A stretch of 64,000 nt of DNA, from the NCBI RefSeq assembly GCF_000204055.1, contig NW_006768771.1:1823681-1887680 (forward strand). Direction: 5' to 3'. Every line of letters starts with the position of its first letter. The stretch's first letter is position 1. The notes under the pieces were generated by a model that saw nothing but the letters and a program-made list of their open reading frames with translations, was not told the origin of the DNA and ran no database searches. The DNA is from Melampsora larici-populina 98AG31 (Eukaryota; Basidiomycota; Pucciniomycetes; Pucciniales; Melampsoraceae). Made by a program: the position numbers and the translations under genes. Positions 12,076 through 23,268 of the stretch are shown here, one piece after another.

Positions 12076-13861
12076 CGCCGAAGGGAATACCTTCCCATGA
12101 GTAGAGCCATTGAGTAGATGGGCGTGGGTACCACTTTTGACAAGCCGATCAGCTTTGGCTAGAAAGTTTTGTTGATCAGAACTTGAAGTAAATGTAACGA
12201 GTGATTCAAAGAGGTAGCAATCAAGATTAGAATGATCAGTTCATGAGTTTAATAATATGAGGTCATCCGGCAAACTACATACATAGCTCAAAGAAACTAT
12301 GTCGACCGGCGAAATCGTGCGAGCTGAAGCGGATGTCGTCCCATAAACGTGTTTTTGGACTCGGTCATCAAGTTACCATCCTCTGTCGTTTGATTCTTTT
12401 TTTTTCATTTCTGATCCACGAGGGGCGAATTCCTCGTGCTCGAGGATTGGATTGTGGTAAGTTCCTTCGGTTGGCCACCACCTGGAGTTTCTTAGAAACC
12501 ATGCGCGATGACGCAAATGTTGCAACACCAATGCATATGGCAAGCTATCGAATTCGCAACTCAGTGCCATCGTTCTGCAAAACTTGCAATCTCTTAAATA
12601 CTAGCGGCACTCTTTGCCCAAGCAGAATGTGGGAATGACGGAGGTCTCTTCCATGTTTGAATACTACGAAGGACGTGACCTTTGGTCGTAAGAGAGACAG
12701 AAACATTTCAGAAGGAAACCAACATGATAAATAAACGCGAGTGGGTCCACGAATCAAAGTGTGGTCAAGCTCATTTAAGCATCGCTTAGGACTGATCGTC
12801 GATATCTGGTGTGTGGACCCAGTCTGAACCTTTCAATTATCCTCATGTACATTTTCACCTTAACCGCTTCACCTCTCCATAGAACAACCCTCCTGGTTCA
12901 TAAAATATCAGTTTGCACAGGAAGTTGGTCTCGGAGTGCCAAAACATTTTAACAGAACCGGAACCAGTTTTAGAAAAGGGGCTTTATATGAATAACCTCA
13001 CAGATGGGAGGGATTTAAGAAATTGGCTTCAAGGTAAATCAAAAGAGAGCAATTCTAGCTATGGGCAGATAGAACTCCCCGAATTGCAATCAAGAGCAAC
13101 TCTTCTTATTTTACAAATGTGTGCAGAGACAGCTCCCACATTCCACTGCTTGGATGAGCTAGACCCCGTATATTACAGCCCTTAGGTAGTTCCCACCATT
13201 TATATACGGAACACGCGAAGGGTCGTGTTCATGGTCAATGAAAGCAAACAAAGAAACCATGTCAAGCCAAACACTCAGCCAAGCCTTGTGGTGATTTTAC
13301 GGGTGTTTGGTTATCAAGGTCCGACTTGAAAGTGTACAAGGACATGATGTGACCAAGAATCCAAACTTCCAGTGGATTAACTGATGATTGAGAGATGACC
13401 CAACCTGAAATGTTTGAAAAGTGGACACTCCAAGTGAAGGTTAGGTGAGGATGTGGCAGGAGTTCAACAATCATCCAGTGAACAGGCTATTGTGCACTAT
13501 GAGTGGAAGTCTGGGTGATAGCCCCTGAATTTTTCATCAACACATCGTAACTCGTATTGATGAAGCTCAGCCTTCGGACAGCACCCACGGTGAGGTTTAG
13601 GAGTACTGGAAAGTCAGGGTGACAGGATTCGAAAACACAGTCGATTGAAGTATTACCCATTCACAGGACGGCTCGAAGCTGAAGGTATGAAGGTATGAAC
13701 GATCATTCGGATATCGGAGTAATGCGGTCTGAGCAGGAAGGATGCCATATGAAAAAAATTGTTGAAGTTTCATAAAAAGGCTTGAACATATGTAAATTTC
13801 TTGTTTCTACACTGCAAAACCAACCAGCCCAAGTAAAGGCCGCATACAAATTCAAATACGC
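12076..13861. other. Possible 5' exons of minus gene; otherwise empty
   Basis: On the minus strand 12185-12345 contains frames that could be upstream exons of the membrane protein gene, joined by a GTATGT donor near 12290, but I could not settle the splicing. From about 12760 to 13861 no coding frame or repeat is convincing. Confidence 0.4.
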
Positions 13862-14465
13862 TCAACCCATCTTTCCAGCAGGAGCAGGGTTCCTATAAAC
13901 AGAAAAGTGAATAAGATATGTTGGTCAACGAGAAGAAACCAAAATGAAGAGGGATCGGAATGGGTGAGACTGACATTTTGCGCTTGCCACCGTGTTGTGT
14001 TGTAACATTGAATCGACGGTTGAACAAGATACGTCTGTAGGAGAAGTTTTCAACATATATCAGATTGTGATGCGAGCCTTGTGAGTTAAATCTAAGCTAA
14101 AACACACTTCTTGGCCCGGCCTTGCAGCCTCTTCTTTGTCTTCTCCTGCTTTTCAACTTTAGGAGTTTGAGATCGGACCTTACCGGCTCGTGCTAAGGAA
14201 CCGTGAACTGAATGAGAGGAAGCGAAACCAAAGTATGGTTAGACTCTTGAATGCGGTTTGTCAGGAATGTGTGCATAGGTGTGTTTGAAGGCAGATTGTG
14301 AATTGGAGGGTGGGCGAGCAATCGACGGGTTTCTTGTCTTCTAATTTAGCCATGTGGACGGGGCAGACTTCGAGGCAGGTCTTTGGTTTTGGTGACCCTT
14401 CGTGCGATGATGATGAATGTGACAGAAGCAAAAGTAGATGACGTCGTGTACTAACCTTTACCCAT
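13862..14465 (-). CDS. RPS30: 40S ribosomal protein eS30
   Basis: Four short exons (14465-14456, 14207-14108, 14034-13975, 13892-13862) encode 66 residues. The product starts [20 protein letters not shown], continues [16 protein letters not shown], has the FNRRFNV segment and ends NPAPAGKMG. These are diagnostic of eS30, a basic protein of the 40S head near the mRNA entry side. The gene starts directly at the ribosomal protein: there is no N-terminal ubiquitin-like (FUBI) domain as in animal FAU. Exon 1 is only 10 nt (ATG GGT AAA G). Length matches the family (about 60 residues). It was assembled from exons individually too small to be noticed as open frames. Confidence 0.93.
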
Positions 14466-14857
14466 CTGAGAATCAACAGTCAGTCAGTTAAAAGAGCTAA
14501 AGTTATGATGCGGCAGTAAACTCACATTGAATGATGTCTTGAGGTGGGATCAAAGGTTTCGTATCTTGATGGTACTCGAGTATAAGCCTAGCGGTTGTGG
14601 CATGCGTTACTCGGTGGCCCTCCCGTTGCGCACGGGAAGCTAGGGCTATTGTGATTTTGGTCGATTAGGGTTAAGTTGAGTATATCGCTATTGAAATGTA
14701 TGCCAGAGCTGAGGTGCGCACGCGACATGAGGCCGCCCGCCTCTTAGGTCATGCACTGTGACACCTATCACGCCCGATGTCACACTGATCGATTTCGTCA
14801 ACTTCAAGAAATCCTCCAAGGCTTCAGCTGTTTTAGTGCTCAGCAATATCAGCAAAG

Positions 14858-15598
14858 ATGATGAAAATGTCAAATTTAACGAAGCATGCTCAATACACTT
14901 CAAAGGCTCTTCAGCATTCCATTCGATCCATATCTTCCTCCGATTCTCTTTTCATCAATTCGACCTCTAGTCAGCTGTCATCACGCAAACCAGACTTAGG
15001 TCAACTATCATCTCATGACATCGTAGGACCACCTTCTCCAACATCCAATCTAAGGCCTGTAGAATACGCACCTTTATTTTCAACCAGTACCATCTTCCCC
15101 GAAGCAAGTGCATCCGCCACTCCATCCTCGGGTTCGAGGTCATCACATCCCTACTCATTAAATGAATTTAACACCCAATCTACTCCCTTACCTCCCTCCC
15201 TTACCGAACTGAGGAATAAACTCCATTTAGAAGACCTCGAATGGATTACCTTTCGTAAACGGATCGATAAGATGAATGAAACCTTCTGGGCTCATCAGTC
15301 AACTGACTTTGAAACATTAGAAGAAGCTGAAAAACAACGTGTACTACTACTAGCCTCGATCGAAAGCTCTGGTCTCGGTTCACCTTCCTCTGCCGATCAA
15401 CAACAACTCATAAGTTCTGCTTTAGACAAATTTTATAAATCATGGCTCTTGAATGAACAAGCTCGGTTTAAAGCATACAACTTGACTTGGTGGAAAGCTC
15501 AACCTGAACTCTTACGTGGTAGTTGGAGAGCTCAAAAACGAGTTTGGAGATGGAAATTAGCTTGTTGGCTTCATACTTGGCGTTTCTTTCAGCCCTAG
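14858..15598 (+). CDS. COA8: COA8-family mitochondrial COX assembly protein
   Basis: A single exon of 246 residues. The N-terminus (MMKMSNLTKHAQYTSKALQH and following Ser/Arg-rich stretch) has few acids and resembles a mitochondrial presequence. From about residue 115 the pattern LEWITFRKRIDKMNETFWAH, later ISSALDKFYKSWLLNEQ and YNLTWWK, matches the order of conserved features in COA8/APOPT1 (W..FW..N..F, then FYK.FL..N, then YN.(D/E)WY). COA8 is an intermembrane or matrix-side factor that protects and assists cytochrome c oxidase assembly in animals. The C-terminus is rich in Trp and Arg. The assignment rests on motif order seen by eye; the long low-complexity region 35-110 is not conserved. 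The start may lie at either of the first two Met codons. Confidence 0.65.
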   Translation: MMKMSNLTKHAQYTSKALQHSIRSISSSDSLFINSTSSQLSSRKPDLGQLSSHDIVGPPSPTSNLRPVEYAPLFSTSTIFPEASASATPSSGSRSSHPYSLNEFNTQSTPLPPSLTELRNKLHLEDLEWITFRKRIDKMNETFWAHQSTDFETLEEAEKQRVLLLASIESSGLGSPSSADQQQLISSALDKFYKSWLLNEQARFKAYNLTWWKAQPELLRGSWRAQKRVWRWKLACWLHTWRFFQP

Positions 15599-16388
15599 CG
15601 CTTGGGAATCTTGAGTGTGTTTGTTTGATCCCAAGTACGCAAAGTAGAAGTCTCTCTTACTTGTGCCGGCAAGCCATATCTGATCCATTGATATTTTATG
15701 TACACTAGCCGAATTCATGTCGATTGGCTGCTAGAACTTGTATGATCTTATTTCACTCACAAAAGTTATGCCAACTTGATAATAATTGTATTTGTAAAAT
15801 TCACCATGATCAAACGTCTTCACCTCGAGCCAAGCAGCTTGGATTGAATGGCTGTGTGGCTGTGATGATGCACATTTCTTCACTTTGAGTGAACCCACCC
15901 ATTCGGACCTAGCACAAGCTCGAGAACATCGGTTCTATCTTGCCACAAGGATGTTGCGTGAATGAAGAAGCCCTAACATCAAAAGATTTATGTACTTCTT
16001 GCGGTCGAGTCCATCAGCAATTATGAGCCTGAACTTTTGACTTGCAATGACAATGGATATCTCAAAGTCATCATATCATGTATCATATCACAATCAAACC
16101 ACCATTCTAAATCAGTCACTTTTTCTGTTCCACCTTTTTTCGTTACTAATTTCAACTACATTGTTTCATCTATCTCGTTCGTTGAAAAGGATTTCATGTT
16201 CTCTTGCATATCAGGTGATGCATCAATTGTCCCCAGATGAACTATCTAAAGAGCAGGGTGAAGCATATGAATCAATCATCAATGTGATGAGTGAATGCCA
16301 GCAAAGGCAAACAAGAAGAGTTGCACAACCCTTCACATAAAAGTTGGGGCACCTCTCGATCATACTTAAGCTAAGGGCTACATAATTA
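15599..16388. other. Intergenic, nothing recognised
   Basis: Small frames near 16037-16340 have no recognisable content. It lies between the 3' end of the COA8-like gene and a MITE upstream of ALG2. Confidence 0.5.
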
Positions 16389-16545
16389 CGGTACTCAAAG
16401 CTACATAGTTACACGTATATAGTTGTCGTATATACTTTTTTTTGGCGGGGAAAATAAAACGAATATACTTTTGGACTCGTTTTCCCCGCCAAAAAAAACT
16501 ATGTAGCAAAAAGTATGTACGCGTACATACTTGCTTTGAGTACCG
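16389..16545. mobile_element. 157 bp MITE with TA target-site duplication
   Basis: Terminal inverted repeats CGGTACTCAAAGC (16389-16401) and its complement (16533-16545) are flanked on both sides by TA (16387-16388 and 16546-16547). Inside are a second inverted pair (TTTGGCGGGGAAAA with its complement) and a perfect 22-bp palindrome (centre near 16522). TA duplication suggests mobilisation by a Tc1/mariner-type transposase, which the element does not encode. It ends 77 bp before the ALG2 start codon, so it sits in the promoter or 5' leader. Confidence 0.75.
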
Positions 16546-16622
16546 TAAATCTTGTTAAGCTCTCACTCAAATCTCACCTCAAGACCTTCCCTTCCCTCAG
16601 CATATTCCTCAACCAAGCAGAA

Positions 16623-18399
16623 ATGTCACTCCATTCACGTTCTCAACAGCAATCTACGGCTCAAGCTACCAGTACTCGCTCTCCTCTCAAAAAACTTCGT
16701 ATTGCATTCATTCATCCAGATCTCGGAATCGGTGGCGCTGAGCGTCTGGTGGTGGACGCAGCTGTTGGTTTACAAAAGCGTGGTCATCAAGTTCAAATCT
16801 TTACTTCCTCACATAATCCAACTCGTTGTTTTCAAGAAACTAAAGATGGTAAGTAGCCTATACATCAACAACGATCATGTTTTGTGACTGATGAGTGTCT
16901 TGTATGTCTTTAGGAACACTTCAAGTCAATGTTTGGGGCAACTCAATCTTCCCTCGTGCACTTGCTAATCGATTCATTACTATCCTAGCCATCCTTCGAC
17001 AACTCCATTTATCCTTTCAAATCATTATAAATCTATGGCTCTCTTACCTTCGACTCTCATCACGATCAACGGAATTTGACGTATATTTCATTGACCAACT
17101 CTCGGCTGCTATTCCTTTGCTACGTTATGTAACACGTACACGGGTGGTATTTTATTGTCATTTTCCTGATCTTCTGCTTTCGACACCTATCTCTACACCT
17201 CTTCAATCTCCTTCAACTGGAATGATTCATCGCTTGAAATCGATTTACCGGATTCCCCTTGATTGGATAGAAGAATATACCACTGGTTGGCCTTGTTTTT
17301 TTTGAATTGAGACTCATTCTACAACCAATCTTTTATTTAACAGGTTATGGGTTTATTATCCAGGCGAGGCAGACAAGATCCTTGTGAATTCTCAATTCAC
17401 AGCAAAAGTGTTTCAGGATACGTTCAAGTCTCTTAACCGTATTCCACGATGCGTATACCCCGGGGTGGATGTTGAGCTTTATGCTCGTCCTACTGATCAT
17501 ATCCTCAAAAAGCCTCTCCATTCGTTAGTTCATCATCTTAATCCAACATGCTTCTGTTGCCTTTCTTGTTGCTGATCACTCTGGTTCACTTTCGATCCTC
17601 CTTCAGAGCACGCCCTACGATTCTTTCAATCAATCGGTTCGAAGACAAGAAGGACTTGGGATTAATCCTTGAAGCTTTTATCATTTTCAAACGTTCTAAT
17701 TCCGAAACCAATCCATCTACTTCTCCAAGACTCATCATTGCCGGTGGTTATGATCCTAGACTTTCTGATAATCGAGATACGTTGGCCCGCCTGAAAACTC
17801 TTCTCGATGCACCTGGTTCACCCTCTTATGCGCTTTACGACCAAACCTATAATTCTACAACAGAAGAATCACCTGATGTACTTTTAATACCGAATATTGA
17901 AGAGGCAGACAAACGTGCACTTCTCCTAGCGCCTTCGACTCATTTACTTGCTTATACAGCTGCCAATGAACATCTTGGAATCGGACCACTTGAAGCTATG
18001 GCATCTGGAGTACCTGTCCTTGCAGCCGATTCAGGTGGACCAAGAGAAACAGTAGCACATGAGATCACAGGAGAACTTCAAGCACCTATTCCAAGTCTTT
18101 GGGCAGAAGCTTTGGATCGATTGCTTGGAATGAAACCGAACGAACGATCTAAGATGTCAGAAGAAGGAAGAAATCGAGCTAGAAAGATGTTTTCGACTGA
18201 TTCAATGATTAATGATTTCGAAATTGCTCTCTTGGAAACTGTTAATCAACCAATTGATCAACCAAACAGATTAGATATTTGGCAAGAAGAAAGGTTGTTT
18301 AAAACTTTGGCTGTCTTGACGATTCCGATGATTACTTTTTGGGTTGGGGTATGGGCCATTTGGATGCGATTGAGTGATGGGACTAGGGACCTAGAGTAA
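16623..18399 (+). CDS. ALG2: ALG2 alpha-1,3/1,6-mannosyltransferase
   Basis: Adds the second and third mannoses to dolichol-PP-GlcNAc2-Man on the cytosolic ER face in N-glycan precursor synthesis. Four exons (16623-16848, 16914-17285, 17364-17523, 17607-18399) give 516 residues. The N-terminus after a 20-residue leader shows [20 protein letters not shown], the family signature; [19 protein letters not shown] spans an intron; the GT4 C-terminal domain has [13 protein letters not shown] and the E-x7-E motif within [21 protein letters not shown] hydrophobic C-terminal segment ([20 protein letters not shown]) can anchor it in the ER membrane. Introns lie in phases 1, 1 and 2. The start codon at 16623 is the only Met that keeps the whole Rossmann N-terminus. 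Confidence 0.95.
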
Positions 18400-19296
18400 T
18401 TTAAAGGTGCTGGACATCTGAAGAATGTATAATAATTAATTAACTTTGCATGATTTTTTTTTCAGAGGTTGGGTACATCAAGACATTTCATGATGAAGAC
18501 ACCATATATTATTTTTAACTCATTTGGACATCTTTATTTATGCATAGTAGTATTTTTTTATCAAAATGATCATAGCAATCAGTTGGTTTGTTGAATCTTT
18601 TTCAAAGGTATTGCAAATCATGTCAAAAGTAATCAAGATATATTGCATATGACAGAAAATTGTTAGATGTCAGATTAGGATTATATAGATTGTCAAGTGA
18701 TTTCATTAGAAATAACATCATCAAACAGAGCCATGGCCCATATCTTATAGCAATAAATGACTAGCATTGATGTTGACTCGAGAAATGGATCACTCGTTGG
18801 CTCATCTTCCACTGTAGCTCACTTTCTATATTCCTATATCATTGCCGAGCTATACGATTGTGCAATACAAAAAACAAAATTTATGACCAAGCTGCCAATG
18901 GCTGTATACCAGGCAGGTATGTATTGTGAAAAAGCTACATAGATATGAGAGTCCCGACTCCCTCCCTTGACCACTTGCTTGGCCAGCAGGAAGCCAGTTA
19001 GGTAAGAAAAAAATGGGGTTAGTCAGCTTCTGCTAGCTGCAGTAATATGTAACTTGTTACTGTGCTCAGTCCACAAGATTGCAAACTTTGTTGAAACTTG
19101 TGAATTGGCATGACAGGTATGATGTATGGGTGGTTTGCTAAACAAGTTTCAGCAGAGTGATAAGGAGATTTAAGTAGTGAAGATTAAATGCTAAACTCTA
19201 TGACTTAGAGCTAAAGAAGTGTGAATTGATAGATTTGAATTGAATTGCTTAAAAGAGAAAGAGAAAGTAGTAGATTACATTACCAAAAGAAAGAAA
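18400..19296. other. Intergenic between ALG2 and FAN1
   Basis: A/T-rich, with the ALG2 terminator region and the FAN1 promoter. A frame at 18757-18942 has no support. No repeat is evident. Confidence 0.5.
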
Positions 19297-22200
19297 ATGA
19301 AAACTAATGAACCATCATCATCCAAATTAAAATCAAAACTTCATCATTCAACTTCAAGAGACTCAAGTACTTTTATCAAATCTACTGATTCTGATTCTGA
19401 TTCTGGTTCAGGTTCAGATTCATTTGATGATCAATTTCATTCATCTACCTTTCAAAACCATCCACTACAAATCACTTCAGATAAATGGATTCCAATCATT
19501 GGTAAACCTATTAATAACAACCAACCACAACCATCAACTTCAAATGCAAACTCACATTCACATCCATCAAGATCATCAGTGACTGTTAAAGAACCTCAAG
19601 ATTTGGATTCAGTTCCACTCTTTGAAGATGATGATTCAATTGAATATGTTAAAGTGGATGAAAAAATATCAATCTATGTGGAATGCTTTCAATCAATGTT
19701 GGAAACTGTTTTAGAAAGAGAACATTATCTGTTTGATCATCATGAATCAAACTTGCTTAACTCTTGGAATACTTTAACGTGTGAGTCCTTTTTCAATTTC
19801 TTTCATAATCTTTCAGTTTATGATTTAATTGAAACTGATTTGATCTTTTTTGGGGGTTTAGATTCTGCAAAGTATCTGTTTGTTAGACTCTTTATGAGAA
19901 AACATGATAAATGGTTTAGGATTGATAAATTAAAAAATTATGAACTGGAGATTGATAATGTTCATGAAGCATGTCTACAACTTGCACAATTAAACCCCAA
20001 GAGCAACTCCACCCAACCCACTTCACCTAATCCAATCCTAGAAGATCTTACCTTCAACATGGACCTTGACGATCAGATTGATATCAAATCAGATATGATC
20101 GATCCAATGTTACTCAATCCGTCTTCTTCAATCTCTCATTGTAATGCGATCAGAAAGATATCCGAAAATTTATCCACAAATCTAATCGATCAAGCCTTCA
20201 AAAGTTTAGACTTTCAAACCCATGCGATCTTACCCATCTTACCTCCAATCCCTCAAGCCGTTCCGATCTTAGGACCTCACTTGATCCCTTACCTTTCATT
20301 TGCAAACCCTTCAAAAACCAATCCAGAAGAACTTTTGAATTGTTTATCATTAATCGAATTGAAATCTTTAGCTAAATCTTTAAAAATTAATTTTCATACT
20401 ACTAGAGATATGATTATTAAAGGTTTATTGGAATCTTCTAAGAATCAATCTACCTTGGTGATGGGTTTTAAAAAGAATGGAAAGAAAGAAGACAATGGAT
20501 TCGGTTTGAAATTCGATTCACGTGGTAGGAAAGAAAGACAGAGTGAAATGTTGAGTTCGAAAGGTAAGTCATCCAAAAACTCATTGAAACCAAATCACCA
20601 TTAAACTTATAACAAATCAATTGATTTTTCGTGTTTATGTTTTGTTTTCTTCAAACAGTTCTAGGAATCATTGGGGATTGTATAAAGTTAGATCCAGAAG
20701 TTTGTACACTCTTTAGTCGCTTACATTTGATTTACTATAGATCAAGAACGGTGACAGAGAAAACCATGACAGCAGCCACCCTGGCACGCTTCAAACTACG
20801 AACCTATCCCACCTATCATGTAACCCGAACCAGCTCGATTTTCGAATCAAGAGATTCCTTAATCAAATATGAAAGAGCATTATTAATGGAAAAAGAAATG
20901 GAAGATTGTTTGAATGGAGCAAGTTATGTTGGTTCACAGAGAGAACCGAAAAGAGTGATGGTTGATAAAGTTGAAGAAAAAGAAAAGAGAAAGACAGAGA
21001 AGGATCGAAGGATGAAGAAAGGAGAAGAGATCTTTAGGAGAGCTTGGATAGAATGGCAAGAAGCTTTGAAGGAAGAAGATCAGAGGATCGAACTTGATCG
21101 TGCGAATCGAAGGGATGAGGATCCGATGAGGTATTACCGAAGACAGTTTTATCCGGGTAAGATCTTGATTGAGTTTTGTGAGATTTGAAGATTGTGAAAT
21201 GAAAGTTGATCGATTGATATTTATTGGTTTGATAGGACATCCACTTACAAGGATAGTTTATAAGGCAACCGAGATTTTGTCATACTATAAAAACTATGAA
21301 GGAGAAATCGAAATCTTAATCACACTTTTAAAACAAAAACATTTCAGAAGAGGTAAAAGAGGAGCATGGTACGAAAGATTAGCATTAGTGTTGATGACCC
21401 ACTTTGAAGGCAGACACGAAACCGCTCTAAGGGTTTGTGAAGAAGGATTAAATGATCCAGACACACATGAAATTTATTATCTTTCGTTAAGAAGAAGATT
21501 GATCAGATTAAAGAAAAGTTTAGGAATCAATCAGTTTTCAGTTGAAGAATGGAAGGTGATGAATTCTAGTAAGAATTGGTGTAGGAAAACGTTGAGTGGT
21601 AATCGGATTGAAGATGGTAGAGAGATTGGTAGGAAATCAAAGTGGAACTCGACTCGGAATCCTTGGGAGGAAGTTTCGGTGGAAGAATTCGTTTTGGAAA
21701 AGTATTGTGAAGATGAGAATTGGAAAGGATTTCATTCTGAAGGATCGATCTTGACTACTTTGGTAAGTTGAATTCTTTTGAATCAAATTCACATTTAATA
21801 TTGATGTGTGTTTTTGTGTTTTGGGGGTTTGGATGGATTAGTATTCTTTGATTTTTTGGGATGTGATCTTTGCTCCTGTACCTGGTGTCTTTGAAACTTC
21901 TTATCAAAGTGCTCCATTAGACCTTTTTACAGACGCATTTGCAATTGGTAAATCTTTCAATCTTGTTCTACAAAAAAAAAGAAACCAACATTTTTATTTG
22001 ATTGTTTTTTTTGGATACAGTCAGATCAAACTTAATCAAAGAAACAATAGAAAGTTTTCAAAAAGAAGGTATTGGAAAGATCAAAGAAACTTTAATCAAA
22101 ACATATGAAAGAGAATCAGAGAAAAAGACTTGGTGTATTGGAATTCATTGGGAAAGATATGGCATGAATGAATTATTGGAGATTTTAGAATGTTTAGGAT

Positions 22201-22598
22201 GTCTTGAGATATGTAAACTTTTGAAAGTTTTAAGTGAAGAATATGGGTTTAGAAAAGGTGGTGTACCTGATCTTTGGTAAGTCAATTTCCAAATCTCAAT
22301 GTTCTTTTTTTGAAGTGGATGGGAGGGTTTGATGGGCTTTCAAATTGGGCTTTGGCAGTTTGTGGAATCATAAGGAAAAGAAAGTCTTGTTTGTTGAAGT
22401 TAAAGGACCTGGTGATAGACTTTCAGAAACTCAAATCGTAAGGAAAATTTCTCTATGTTTCTTTGAGGGGATTCCAATGTTGAAGTTGGGTTGGTCACGT
22501 CTTTTTGATAGGCTTGGTTAGATTTATTGAGGATTGGAATTGGTTGTGAAGTTGAAGTTTGTGAAGTTAAAGAAGATGAAGATCAAGTGTTTAGGTAA
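19297..22598 (+). CDS. FAN1: FAN1-type nuclease (SAP + VRR-NUC)
   Basis: Structure-specific 5' flap endo/exonuclease that acts in interstrand crosslink repair. Seven exons (19297-20563, 20659-21156, 21236-21762, 21842-21947, 22021-22276, 22359-22437, 22512-22598) give 939 residues. A Ser/Asn-rich N-terminus leads to a SAP-like region (LNCLSLIELKSLAKSLKI, about residue 365), a helical TPR-like region (FRRGKRGAWYERLALVLM), then the FAN1 signature HSEGSILTTL and the VRR-NUC nuclease with VPDLC, LFVEVKGPGDRLSETQ and WLDLL. The D and E-x-K residues form the PD-(D/E)XK metal site. The C2HC UBZ ubiquitin-binding zinc finger of human FAN1 is not present in the N-terminal 300 residues. The start is the first Met after an upstream in-frame open stretch without ATG. 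Confidence 0.93.
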
Positions 22599-23268
22599 AG
22601 TATAGATCATTTGATCTTCCAACATTATTCTTAAGATTATCATTGTTATTTTTCTTTGGGTCTTTGGGCGGGGGAAAGGTTATTTATTGTGTTTTTCTAG
22701 TTGGTAAATCTTTGTAAGAATTGAGAAAAAGTTTGATATATAAGTTTTTATTTTTCAAAAAGTCCGTTAAGGTTTTTTTATATGATTATGATAGATAGTA
22801 AATAAATTAGAAAGTTTTTACATTGTGTTAATGCTTTTTCTTTGTTTTTTTAACAAGTTTCATTTGGAAGAATGAAATGGGATTTTTTGTCGTTTTTTTG
22901 TATTTGTTGGATTAATGAAAATATTGTTTTTTTGGGTTTTGTTGGTTTATATTGGGCTTGGGATGTGTTATTGATTAGAAAAAGGTTGAAGGATTTATTT
23001 TGCAAGGATGGAATTACTCTTGAGATAGATTCTCATTCTTCATGAAGCTCGGTGTTCTCTGTCATATTACGAATGCTCCGAAGTCGCGTATTGAACGAAG
23101 AAGCAAATCCCCGGATAGTTGTGCGGTTAATGGCCCTGCCCGAAGGCGTAATGTCAAGATGACCGATGACCCGCTACATACTCGGGTAAATGGGAGTCAG
23201 GATTGAACTCATTGAACAGATTTACAACTTCAACCTGAACAACCAAACGAACAACCTATATACGACAA
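22599..23268. other. A/T-rich intergenic before TAF6
   Basis: T-rich, with long poly-T tracts between 22650 and 22960. A more G/C-balanced stretch (23040-23220) shows a B-box-like string on the minus strand but no tRNA fold. No gene supported. Confidence 0.5.

Noticed and set aside
23040..23220. Possible tRNA on the minus strand upstream of TAF6
   Set aside because: A B-box-like string (GTTCAATCC) is there, but no A-box at the right distance and no cloverleaf could be formed.
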